NCBI GenBank assembly: GCA_012295275.1
Contig: CM022673.1
Coordinates: 2,192,105-2,256,104 of the forward strand
Direction of reading: 5' to 3'
Source of the DNA: Chrysomallon squamiferum
Lineage: Eukaryota; Mollusca; Gastropoda; Neomphalida; Peltospiridae
DNA: 64,000 nt
In this document: positions 1 to 12,040 of the stretch, piece by piece
Position numbering within the stretch: the first letter of the stretch is position 1
How the letters are laid out: the number at the start of each line of letters is the position of its first letter
The notes under the pieces: model-generated
What the model was told of the DNA's origin: nothing
Seen by the model: the letters and a program-made list of their open reading frames with translations, nothing else
The model's database searches: none
Position numbers and translations under genes: made by a program

Positions 1-585
1 TTTTTTTTTTATTTTTTTTTTTTTTTATATATATATATAAAGGAACACTGGCCCAAATCTATAAGAGTGGAGATTTTTAAAAGATGGCAGCATTACATGC
101 ACCACATCAGATAGCACTGTTCGGCAAAGGATATTTGAACTGACTTCTGAATTACAAATATTCCAGATCAACTCTAAATGTAACTTGCTTCTATTAGACA
201 CTGGAGTTAAATAGAGAATGTTGTTGTAATTAAGTTTAGGTTTAATATAATTTTTTGCTGAATCTTCTATTTTCATCTCTAAACAATTTAGGCAGAGGAG
301 AGATATAGGTTGCAAACGATGCCCGAAAATACTTCTTTTGCATTCACCATTGTGGAACTGAATACGCTGACCATTATGACATTGTGTACATAAATCATTA
401 TTTCAGGGAAAAATCCCAGAAGATTAAAGCATGTTAAAGCATGATTATTAGAATCGCGAAATGAGAGCCGATGTTCAGTCTTTAAAGTAACAAATAAATA
501 ATTTTGTTATTATTTGTTTAATGATGTACAATGTGTATGCACACTTACACTCAGACTGACATCCATACGTATAATTTTTGTTTAT

Positions 586-587
<2 letters not shown>

Positions 588-646
<59 letters not shown>
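588..646. repeat. (TC)n microsatellite
   Basis: An uninterrupted TC dinucleotide tract of about 59 bp. It accounts for the Leu/Ser-repeat open frame over it, which is not a gene. Confidence 0.97.
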
Positions 647-648
<2 letters not shown>

Positions 649-981
649 ACGGTTTAATGGGGGTATGTTTTTTACTATCTCATTATCTCAAAAATTATAT
701 TTATTACATTTACTTTATTACTGTATTACTGGACTCATACCGTTTTATTAACACAAAATCCCGGGTCACTCTAAGATCGAAAGTAATTAAATATTTCTAT
801 TACTTTCCTTAATGGCTATACCGTTAGCACCCTAAGTTATACAAGTAAATTCTGTAACGCAGTATTTATTGTCTTTAATTAGCAAATACACATTTGAGAG
901 ATCCTTGAATTGTGGACATTCTGAATTTATCTTTGAAAATATGTCTTTTGATATGGTATTTAGGCTGCGAAATATAAGAAG

Positions 982-983
<2 letters not shown>

Positions 984-1072
<89 letters not shown>
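984..1072. repeat. (CT)n microsatellite
   Basis: A pure CT tract of about 89 bp. Both strands carry apparent open frames through it (Ser-Leu on one strand, Arg-Glu on the other) that are artefacts of the repeat. Confidence 0.97.
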
Positions 1073-1075
<3 letters not shown>

Positions 1076-1555
1076 CTCAGTCTTCAAATTTCTCACACCC
1101 TGTCTCTTTGTTTATAGTCATCTATCGTATTTTCACACACCCTAACACACCTAAACAAGCAAATACATTTACATCTCTGTTAATGGTTTAGAAAGTCTAA
1201 GAGCTATTCAACACAGACTGTAAAATAATTATTCTTCATATGACAAGCTGCCCTTTAATTTAACCAGATAACCATTGCCTTTTACATACAAATGTCGTTA
1301 GCATGTTCGACGATTTATGAAAATTGTGATTAATGCCTTATTCATTCTATAAACAGACGATAATATTTGGCTTCCTTACAAGCTGCTACCATAACCAGGA
1401 GACTTTGACATCGAAGGAATCATTTTGTTGGGTGTTTATTAATCCTTGATTTGTGGGCGAGCTGCTTTAAAAGATGGATGCGATAAGTAAAATGCATATT
1501 TCATAATTATACATAAGCAACTGACGCTTGCCTAAAAGTAAATAATTATTCAAAA

Positions 1556-1556
<1 letters not shown>

Positions 1557-1601
<45 letters not shown>
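1557..1601. repeat. (AC)n microsatellite
   Basis: A pure AC dinucleotide tract of about 45 bp in intergenic DNA. Confidence 0.95.
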
Positions 1602-1604
<3 letters not shown>

Positions 1605-2114
1605 GTATGTATAATGTATATTCTTATAATACTTAAACAGACACATTTAATGGAAACCAATACACAATTTTACAAGCTGAAATTCGGAATTTTACGTTAT
1701 TAAATTAAAAGAAACATTTTTGAGCCATCATTTTAAAATACTAAACATGTCACCTTTATTAACGTTCTACAACATTTTGAAAGGGAAAAGTTAACAGTAT
1801 ATCGCTCTTGACTTAAATACCTTGCACTGTTCAAGTCACCTACTTAGGAGGGGTTCGGTCGAATTCTGTTCACCAATCTGACTTCTGTTCTCTCGATATA
1901 TTTACACACTTCTGTTACTAGTATAATATTTCTGGTTATCACACGGATGTACATAGAACACTTAATTTATGTTAATATTTAACAAAAATTTAAATAAATA
2001 AATGTGTAAATGCATTTTACAAATCTCGTTTCAAGAATTTGATATTTTACTCAAACGTTTATAACATTTTCTCACTCCACGTGTCAGACAGAACTTTGAA
2101 AACTGATTACATTA

Positions 2115-2151
<37 letters not shown>

Positions 2152-2630
2152 CAAAAAATAAAATAATGACACAAAGTAAAGGTTTTAAACAATATGGGCA
2201 TGAAGATAAATTATAAAGCAAGCATATTAAATATGAGGAAAATTCAAAAGTGGTTTCTTATTACATTCTAAAGCTACTTACAGATAGTTAAATTTGTAAA
2301 TATTTAAAAAGTTGTTTAGTTGCACTGGTGGATGTTCGTGCATGCCGCGTGTAGGCGAGAGCCACAACGTCGCCTACGTAGCTTCTAAAAAAAATTGCAG
2401 CGTCCCACAGGTTAAATATATTTACATTAGAGAGACACAGTAACCGAAGAACGAGGATGTTGGTTTTCAGCAATGTACCAGTATTAAAATGACATATTAA
2501 CCTTTTTATTCTCCTTAATTAATATTTATCTTTTACCTTCTTTATTATTGTTGTTGTTGTTGTTGTCTGTTTTGTTTTGAAGAAAAAATGAAAAATATAA
2601 AAAAAAAAAAAAAAAAGACACACACGCATA

Positions 2631-3971
2631 CAGTCAAACCAGGCATAATGCTAGAAATATTCAGTCATTTCACATAATGCCTATCACTACCAGTGATATC
2701 GCGTAATGCGGAAAATGTTCTCACATTTCACGAACTTCTGTTACACAAAATGTCTGAAAGCGATCGTACAATTTGTGCAAAACGCTTGTTGACGACATCT
2801 GATGGTCATTTGCTGCACTGTTTATTGTTTTATTTATCTGATGTTAGGATATTTAGTTCAGACCGAACAGAACCATGGGGTATCTCTGGAAACAGCACGT
2901 GATGTTAATGTTCGAAGAGTAGTTACATTTAGAACTTAGGGCTAAGCAACAAGAAAGAAATGTTTTCACATAATGTCATGTTCAGTGATAACATATAGTA
3001 GTTATATCATTTACTTACATTTTTCAACTGTAAGCCAAATTCTCTTTATTGGTAGCAACAATTTCTAAATACGATGTGCTGAGATGATGTGCCATCAATC
3101 TCAAACAGTCAGGAACAGTGATGGAAATGTTTGGCGAATCGTAGGAGACAGTGATCCAATACTTTTCAGTTCCCAATTTACGTACAATTTTCTGTACTAC
3201 CAGGGAATCAGAGATGTTTATTAGCTAGCTTCTGTCAAATTTATAACAATTAAAATTGAGTTTATTTCTTATAATCATAGATGCATATTCTACTCAACTT
3301 TACTAAAAACATATATATATATATATATATATATATACAGGGTGGCCCAAAAGTAGGTTTACAGTTATTAAACTATTGTTTATATGCTTGAAGTTACTTG
3401 CTAAGTACAATTAACCTAAAATACAATGTTGAAGGAGGACATTTTGAGCACCTGAGAGATTAAACAGTTTCTGTTTAATGCTTGAAACATGCTTGTAATT
3501 TAATATAAATTGCCTATGTAATATCTGTAAACCTACTTTTGGGCCACCCTGTATATTAGATTATATTATAAATTGTTTTAATAATAACACAGTCTTACTT
3601 CACTGAATTAACAGTTTTATATGAGGACGTGCACGACGCACACGGCTGTATCTAGTACTGTGTAACTATTGCATAGATTTGATGTGAGATGCCTTTATCC
3701 GTTGTAAATTCGACTCAATAGCAAGTTTTTACGTGATCTTCTTGGATTAAAAATTGACACGATAAGCCTGAAGCAGATAATATACTTGTCTTTCTTTCCA
3801 TATCAATCTGTTAAATGATTTAGTATAATGCCTGGACACGATTATCAGTTATTCCATAAAATGACTAAACACTTTAGGCGTTATATGACATTGCTGGTGG
3901 CTATAGGCATTACGACAAATGACTGAATATTTCAGGCATTACATATAGTGATTCTTTTCGCAAATTGACTG
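2631..3971. mobile_element. Candidate pogo/Tigger-type DNA transposon, non-autonomous
   Basis: The left end reads CAGTCAAACC after a TA, and the right end reads AAATTGACTG before a TA. Inside the ends, about 80-85 bp of the left arm (2641-2730) matches the reverse complement of the right arm (about 3845-3950) imperfectly, sharing the core GAAATATTCAGTCATTT. The CAGTCAA terminus with a TA duplication resembles pogo/Tigger elements of the Tc1/mariner superfamily. No transposase can be read, so it would be non-autonomous. A second MITE (3338-3551) has inserted inside. Two further copies of the right-end segment follow at 3971-4090. The class assignment is inference; the inverted repeat is directly visible. 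Confidence 0.6.
3338..3551. mobile_element. Tc1/mariner-type MITE with perfect terminal inverted repeats
   Basis: The first 27 bases (3338-3364, starting CAGGGTGGCCCAAAAGTAGG) are the exact reverse complement of the last 27 (3525-3551). The element is flanked by TA on both sides, the mariner-type target duplication, though the left flank is an AT microsatellite. At 214 bp it has no coding capacity. It sits inside the larger inverted-repeat element and therefore inserted later. Confidence 0.85.
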
Positions 3972-4090
3972 TAATATATATAAATGACCGAATATTTCAG
4001 GCATTACAAGTATTGACTGTAATATATATAAATGACCGAATAGTTCAGGCATTACACGTAATGACTAGTTTCCAAGTTGACGGTAACATA
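3971..4090. repeat. Tandem copies of a transposon end
   Basis: Two direct copies of a roughly 45-bp unit (GACTGTAATATATATAAATG followed by a pyrimidine-poor core and CAGGCATTAC). The unit equals the terminal segment of the adjacent inverted-repeat element, suggesting amplification of the transposon end. Confidence 0.7.
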
Positions 4091-4537
4091 TACAGACACG
4101 GTCTTCAAAGGAATAAATAACTATTTAAAAAATGCACAGAGATAAAATATATTATTCATGCATTAATTTAGAAGAGTGATATAGCAACAGATGTTTATCC
4201 AGTAATGCAGCAACAAAACTTGCCTACGCATAGATTCTAGGGTTTCATTGCGTTCAAGGATGTCATCAAGTTTGATGAAGTGTCATTTATTGCACTCGTA
4301 TATAATTAAAAACAAAAAAAGTACTTCAAACAAGAATTTTTTTTTTTTTTAATAAAACAAATTTAAAATAAATAAATAAATAAATAAATAAATACGCAGT
4401 TTAATAAAACTGTTAAACAATATTAATGATGCTTTATTTATTTATTTTATTTTTATTTATTTATTTACTACTACTACAATTATTACTACAATTACTACTA
4501 TAACTGCCTCTACTACTCCTATCATCACCATTGCTGC

Positions 4538-4623
<86 letters not shown>

Positions 4624-5288
4624 GTAGTATTAGTAGTAGTAGTAGTAGTAGTAGTATTATTATTATTATTATTTCTGTGGATGAAAAGCCTATGAAACTA
4701 TTTTGACTCCAATTAGGGTAAGTCAGTATGCAATTCTTACGTTTAGCAGTCTATTACTTTATTTTAAAGCAACAGACCGCGCATGCGCGCAATGGCGTCT
4801 TGTACTTTCCGGGACCTGTGAGCGACACATCTAACAGTGCATTAGCGTTTTATAACTGAAATTAAGTTGATTATTTGAAAAATCAGTTATAAATAGAAGA
4901 TATGTTTTAGTTAACAACAAATTAACCTCCAATTATCTTTATGTTGTCATGTCGTTAAGGAAGTAAGTGATAAATTGATTTCAAGTTCCAGCTTGCATTT
5001 TACATTTAGACTTATTGAAAATGGGTTAAACGCTTTCATTGTTAAGTTTATATAAAATAGTTTACATATATAAATACAATGGAAATATGTAATTTAATCA
5101 AACTAATTACTACAGTTAATGATATTTTAATACATTATATATATATATATATATCTTCTTTATTTTTCCGTTCAACTCTCAAAATATATGTGTGATTAGA
5201 TTATACAACGTAACATAAATGTCATTATGTTGATATTTTTACATTTTTCATTCAGTTTTGTTAGACTAATTATGCACTTGGAATTAAT
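4091..5288. other. Intergenic DNA with TTA/GTA trinucleotide tract
   Basis: No gene seen. A (TTA)n tract grading into (GTA)n occupies 4540-4672, preceded by short AAAT/TTTA tetranucleotide runs at 4360-4470. The rest is unremarkable AT-rich sequence. Confidence 0.7.
4540..4672. repeat. (TTA)n/(GTA)n microsatellite
   Basis: About 85 bp of TTA repeats followed by GTA repeats and a short ATT run. The compound structure suggests point mutation followed by re-expansion. Confidence 0.95.
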
Positions 5289-5755
5289 TTGTGCTCAACG
5301 TCAGGCAGAGTCGAAGAAAGTCCTTATGCATCTATTGGGCTTGTCAAACACTTCGTGAAAGCACTGAAAGAAGTTTTCAAATGCATTTGCAACATGTTGT
5401 CACCAATGTCAGAAGCAAAAGCCAAAGATGATATTTTCATCTCACCAGATGTTTGCAAGATGCTTCTGTCACAATAATAAAAAAAAATTAAAAATTAAAT
5501 TTAAAAAAAGATGGGAAAACAAATGACACCAAAAGGAACGAAATGCTTGAAGTTCGTTTAGGGAAGTGCTTGAATAATATTTTCCTGGAAATTACGAACA
5601 ATTAATAGAAAAACTAATAGACTTTCGTAAATCTTGAATACCGGATATTTAATGAAATTGCGTTTCCTCCAATCTCACCTAAATTTCTTCAGTGACAAAA
5701 TGGATGACATCAATGAATAGCACGAACAAAAGAGTTTATCAAAATATATTTAAAT
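5289..5755 (+). pseudogene. Decayed copy of a multicopy invertebrate (transposon-associated) protein
   Basis: The frame at 5289-5477 reads GLVKHFVKALKEVFKCIC and then SEAKAKDDIFISPDVCKMLL. This pattern recalls a protein family found in many copies in aphid and cnidarian genomes, where a GLMKNFVKAL-type segment is followed by SEAKLKEGIFVGPQI. After a stop, two later blocks in other frames fit the same family: FREV near 5557 and HLNFFSDKMDDINE near 5676, the latter resembling a HLDFFPENLGDVNDEHGER-type segment. Frame changes and in-frame stops show it is not functional. The family identity comes from memory of its sequence pattern and needs a search; its function is unknown to me. Confidence 0.5.
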
Positions 5756-6248
5756 CTTTATACACTGATATCAGTAACTTTTACGAAAGATTATTTAATT
5801 TTCAGCGAAGTGTTTTAAAAGTTGATGTTGACTTTTGAAGATTATCCCAGTAAAACAAATAAAAGTGTGTGTTTGTGTGAGTGCGTGTGTGTGTGTGTGT
5901 ATGTGTTTCTGCTGGGACACGATTGTTTGTTTTCTTTGTTTGTTTTTGCTTTGTTTGTTGAATATAATCTGACATTTTAGCATATTTCTAATTGTGGTAA
6001 AATGGAAATAAACCTGATTTTGTTTTCGGTGTGTCTGGTCGTGCATGCAACATTCTTAAATTTACGAGAAAGCCGCTATGAAAGATCAATTGTTTTTAAT
6101 TTGAAAATGTAACCTTTGGATTAGAAAACGCAGAGTTGTTATTTGAAATTCATTACGAAACCGCACTGTAGTTATAAATGTAACTTAAAGTTGCTGGCTT
6201 GATTGAAAGATAAACTCAAACATAAATCCTTTTAATGAAGAGAACCAA

Positions 6249-6282
<34 letters not shown>

Positions 6283-8913
6283 ATTAAATAAATAGTACGG
6301 TGTGAGAATTTTGATATTTAAGATGTTAGTTTTATTTTAATTTATTTATTAGTAGTAGTAGCAACAATATATGCGACTGTTGTAGTAGTAACAATAACAG
6401 TCTGAGGAAGGTAAACAGCAGTAATAGCAATTCATTTAATTTATTTCATCAAAAAATGTTTCTTTGTTTTCTCTCCACATTTTCAGATTTTTATTCTGAT
6501 TAAGATGAGAAATACTGTATTAAAGTTAGCCTAAAAAGCAATACGTGAAGTGAACACCTGATTTTTAATTTTTTTTTTTTTTTTTTTTCTGCAATTAATC
6601 AAAAAAAGAGTTATAAATAACATATTGTATTATATTTATGTAATACGTTAAGTAATCAGGACCATGATGAGAAAGACAAACTAAATATTTATTATACAAC
6701 ATTTTTAATTAATCAAGATTTAATCCGTTTCGTTAAAATAGAATCCATGCCGCTAACTAACGACTTCTTTCTTTTGATATTCTTTGTGTTTTCTTCGGAT
6801 CAACTTCGCTTCCAAGTTTAAAATAAACCAATCATAAACTAAGCATTTTAATCTTTTAACAATTCCGTCCCAGAAACTCTTAGTATTAAAAGATGTTCTA
6901 GATTAAATAAAAACGTGACTATTGTTGTCTAGTAAACTGACGTTTCACTATAGTAACAATTATTGCTCCGAGCATTAACAAAATTATTATTTTTAAAAAT
7001 AGATATATTTTGAGATCTTTTAAAGATTAAAATCGACTTTGCGAGAAATGAAGTATATCTATTGTTATATTTGACAAATGCTGTGCTGAGTCTAAAACAC
7101 TTTGGTTGTTCTGCAGTCTGCTTAGGTACGTGATGAAGAATACCGGAACAACAATGCATCCTTGTCACAGTCTCTTCATAACTGAATCTTGTAAATAATA
7201 ATTTAAAAATTAACTAATCAATGAAAAAGCAATCAGCCAGCCGGCCAACTTAGACTGTATTTATCTGGAAAGAAGGTTTAAACACGTTTGACTTGGTCAC
7301 ACAGTTTAACAACAGGGAAGTTTCATTTAAATGATAGTTTTGCTGCCAGTATAAAAGTCTAAGGAGGTTTCTTCTTTCATATACGATACGTATTTATCAA
7401 AAAAAAAAAAAACACCCTAACAATTAAAATGTTTAAAAAGTCTCTGAATCATTAAGCAAATCAACAATACTGCATAATAATATGTAATAGAATGCCCCTT
7501 TTTTTCTCTCTTTTGTTTTCAAACAGCAACAAGAACAACAAAAATAATAATAAAAATTAAATAAATAAATAAAGTCAACAAAAAAAATAATTTAAAAAAA
7601 TAAAATTTTGATTTTTTTTTTAGTTTTTAATTTTCATTTCATTTTTTTCTTCTTCTTTTCTTTTTCGCTTTGTTTTAAGAATCTACACCGCAACAACCAA
7701 AACTGATGCACTGTAATACACGTACAAGCATTTACAACAACAACAACAAAAAATGGTTTCGTATAAAATACGTTTTAAAAAAAAGTCATGAAAGATAGTA
7801 TTAAGAGAATATTTTATCCTCTGTGCTTGGATAAATTTAAGTAATTTATTATATAATTATGACGGTTATTTATTTCCTAACAGCTGTGATGTTATAGATT
7901 GATAAATAAAACAAAATAAAATAAATCGACATAAGATGACAGTTAACAGCTTTGCCGAGTCAAAATATTACCAGGCTAACACCACCGTGTCAAAACGCAC
8001 GTCTGTTAGTGGAAAAATTACACCGCTCTTAAATAATCTGATTAATGAAATGTTCCGTATTCTTAAATAATCACTTATGATTGCGTTAAAACATACTAGG
8101 ACTATTAATTTGTTAAGTGTTAATAAACCAGTTTAATACTTTCTTATATTTATTATTATATTTATTCCAGTTTATATATGTGTCATGTATAAATAAATAA
8201 AAGTTGTCCTGTACAACAGTGACGTCATATTTTATTAGCAGACGAACATTCATTCCAATGTGTAACAATTAGGTACCATATGAAAAACACTGTAATATTT
8301 TCAAACTTGTATCGTCTTCTTTTTTTCCTTCTTTTTCATATTATTTTTTTTTTTTTTTTAAAATTATTTAGACTCATGGCTGAAATGCTTTTTCCTATCC
8401 CAGTCATAACGCCGCTACTATTGGTTTATCAAAGGTGTGTGTTTTCGTGTCTATGGTACCCATACAAATCATCCCTTGCTGCTAATAAAAACAAAAATGT
8501 ATCTGTTCTATAACGACAGCGGACTCCGTCATAAATTACACGAATGAACCATAGCCATATCTATGGCACAGTATTATGTTGTATACAACAGCAGACCAAA
8601 AATGCATTTAGAAAAATAATTCTAAGAAAAATGAGATTTCCTTTCCTGTATTCATTTAACATCAAAACTCTATAGCGACAAAACATGTCTGTACAAAGTT
8701 TCTCAAAAGCAAGCTAAAAAAACGACCTAACCTCGATTTCGAGCACCAAGGTCACCTTTCTCACTAAGATACCAGCGTGAATATGACGTCATCATGCAGA
8801 AAATTACTTCATTTATTAATATTGTCATTTGTTTCATTTTATTTAATGGAAGAGTTTATGGCGGGGTTTCTCCGTTGCCCTATCCACTATTTGTAATACA
8901 TTATATCCCTCTC
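5756..8913. other. Intergenic DNA, no gene seen
   Basis: Contains a GT-rich patch near 5866-5905, an A run at 6250-6280 and several A/T homopolymers (6568-6590, 7600-7625). Short frames (for example minus 6929-7168, plus 8280-8513) lack any family signature and are low-complexity or chance. Confidence 0.65.

Positions 8914-8968
<55 letters not shown>
8914..8968. repeat. (ATA)n microsatellite
   Basis: A pure ATA trinucleotide tract of about 55 bp. It explains a poly-isoleucine frame. Confidence 0.95.
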
Positions 8969-8969
<1 letters not shown>

Positions 8970-11900
8970 GTATGGAAATTAATTTATTATTTTCTTTTTT
9001 TAAATCATGAATAAAAATTATTATACAGAAGAAAGAAAAGAAAAAAAAAAAATATATATATATATATATAAATAAATGTTGAAAACAGTCTATAATAATC
9101 TAACACGTCCCCATCAAATCAGACAGTTATAAAAATAAATCCGTTGAATGTCTAAAACATTTGGCTGCTTGCCAAACCGGCTAGTAATGACCGAACAAAG
9201 GTCACTGACACGTTTTCCTAATGGAACGCCGAGCACGAGACTTAAATGAGCGGAAATTTCCATCGAAATATTCCACTGCTATTCTGTGGGGTTTTTCCAT
9301 TAGGGCAAGACGCCGTGGGTGGATAAAGTGCAGCTGTCGGCATTTATGTCACGATGTTTCTTTGTCTAGTTTTGTAGACTGTTTATTTAATGATTTTGTC
9401 CGTAAGTGGGAAAGTCCAAATATGCACGTTTCGGCTGGTTTGATCAAAATCTGTTGTATTTCACATTACGTAACAGTTATATTATCAAAGAAAAGGTTAT
9501 ACCCTATATCTGCAGTTGTGTGTTACTGACTCGAACATAATCGGTATTAGCTGCTGTGTTGAGACATTTCCTGTTCCACAAGTCTCCGGACAGGCACCAA
9601 AAGCCATGGTATGTGCTTTCCTGCCTGTAGGAAAGTGTTTGTGTTCCTTTTGCTAGGGAAAAACATAAATATTTCCAATTTAGAACTTGGCTTAAAAAAA
9701 GAGGGATTGTTAATATCTATGTTTAATCAGTTACATTGTAGCGTCTATTTATTGACAAATGTTTGAATCGATAAAAGCGGCCATACATTTTGTTTGCCAC
9801 AGCCCCTAAGTACCGACTAAGTGTGACAAAAAAGAAAGACTTCTTTTTAAAAATAATTATTGACTAAATACATACAATATAATAAAGTTGAAATTTTATT
9901 GTTTTTAATTTTTCGTAAATTTAAACGTCTGCGCGCGCATTAATGGCAAACAGGTTTTAGTCTCCCGTACGTGTACACAAACACAAATTCCTTTAGTTTG
10001 AAATAACTGACAGTTTTGCATAATAGCCTATGCTAATGTTGTACGAATTGCAATCATTTGCCTGCAAGTATTAGCCTATGATTAGATTTTCTGAATTTAT
10101 GTACTTTCATTATACCCGATTCCTAGAAACATAATACAACATTACATTTTCTTTTCCTTATGTTATTTCATTCCAAAAATTAAACTTCATTTCAGTTCGT
10201 TTTGTAGGCTATTTGGAAATTTAAGAAATACATGAAACTGGAGTGGTTTTAACTAAATGTATTTCTTTTTACTAGGATGTGAAGTGGACGTTCAGAGAGT
10301 TGCAGTACGCGTTGTAGGACAACATTATCGATAAAACGGAGAGACTCGCCCCACTCATAGACAAAATATCGCATGACTCGTTCAGTAACTCGTAAAAAAA
10401 ACCAAAAAAAAAAAATAAAATGAGCTACTACTCATTTACAGATTTTATTTCATAATGTTTATTTTTTTTTTTTTTTTAAAAAAAAGAAAAAAAAAGAAGG
10501 TTCCTGTCTCCGTGCATATGAAAGAAGATAAACTGAAAACTTTGATTAGTAATTCAGTAAGTCACGTTTCCGACAAGAGATAAAAAAAAAAAAAATGAAT
10601 GATGGACTGTAGTCTTGTGTTAACTGATCTTTCCCGACTCGCCTGCACAGTTAGTGAAACGTACTGGTATAGCTAGCGTTCTGTTTCTGGATAGCCGAGG
10701 TGGGGGAAAATAGTCTTGTTATTAATCGGAAGACGACAAAAGGTTTCTTTTTACCAATATAAACAAAATAATAAATCAACATACAACCTACATTAAATAT
10801 TCCAGGTATTAAGAATTGTGTTTTGAATCTGACATATTTACGTCAAATAAACAATTTCAGAACTGAATGTTGGTATATTCCAATTTTCAACGACTTGCTT
10901 ATCGGTGTACATATATCAAATAACCGACTTAAGAATCTAATTTTTGAAGAAAAAAAAATCGATGAATATAAATAGTTACGCTCTAATAATAAATACGATA
11001 ATTATGCTGATAATTGTATGACGGGTTATCGTTGATAGTGATAATTTAATCGACGTGGGGTTATTAAATTAGCTAAACGAATTTATACTAAATGGATATT
11101 CATAATATACACAGCAAGATTTCATCATAGTCGGTCTGCTCAAATGTATCCGATGACATTTACTAGATTCGGTTACCTGCCTTTTCTAAAGCAATAAATC
11201 ATTTTAAAATAAAATCTTTTTGACATGGTATAATCTTTCGAGGAAAAAGAAAACTAAACATTGTAGTGAATAATCAACGATCATGATAAAATGTGTAGGT
11301 AATTCAGTCTCTCTTCCCCCCTTCCCCCTCTCTCATTCACACGCACACACAGACACGCACATACACACTTTATTTAAACAAAGTGAGCATCCTAATCTTC
11401 TTTCATCGTTACCGGCCGTCAGTGGTTATATTTCAGGCATACAATCATAAAAGAAACTCGAAAAGAAAGAAGAAAAAACATAAGGTAGGGATCTCTGATA
11501 CCCACAACGTAACGTATACCAATGATTTTCACGACAGATCGAGCGTTTTCGTTTGTAAACTGGAGTCAACATGAGCTTTAATGCTGTGTTTGAGAAACGG
11601 CCACCTCCTGAATTGAATACACCTGTAACATCATGAACAGTTATTTCAACAGTGATGATGTTAAAGAATAACCTCGCTAAGCTACTCGGTGTATTATTCG
11701 TTAAAAAGCAGTAAACACTGGATAGTCAGGAAAGCAAAGGAAGTGGACATAATTAAAGTTCTTTTTAGAGCTCTGGTTGGAACAAGAAATGTCCAGCGAG
11801 CGATACCGAAGATTGATGTTGCGACATTCCGATTATGGTCATCACGTTAACTTTTGTATGTATGAGAAAAAAAATCAACAACCAAAGCCAGTTCTAATAC

Positions 11901-11978
11901 ATCATCTTAAGAAATGTGCTCATAACTGCATGGAAGTAGAACCTATTACTGTTTCTCGTAATCATTTACAATAAAGTG

Positions 11979-11981
<3 letters not shown>

Positions 11982-12034
<53 letters not shown>
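11982..12034. repeat. (AT)n microsatellite
   Basis: About 53 bp of perfect AT alternation, which is self-complementary. Confidence 0.95.

Positions 12035-12040
<6 letters not shown>

Larger units (their letters stand above)
1..2630. other. Intergenic AT-rich DNA with microsatellites
   Basis: No coding exon is recognisable. Open frames here are short, and several are just translated dinucleotide repeats. The stretch holds TC tracts at 588-646 and 984-1072, an AC tract at 1557-1601 and a T run at 2118-2145. A 96-codon minus-strand frame at 25-315 has no family resemblance that I recognise and is probably chance in AT-rich sequence. Confidence 0.7.

Noticed and set aside
531-1117. Leu/Ser- and Arg/Glu-repeat open frames
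   Set aside because: They are translations of CT/GA dinucleotide tracts. The same applies at 27630-28077, 32615-32917, 54864-55287 and 57324-57728.
9221-9529. 102-codon + strand frame
   Set aside because: Starts with a basic segment but has no recognisable family, splice context or repeat relation.
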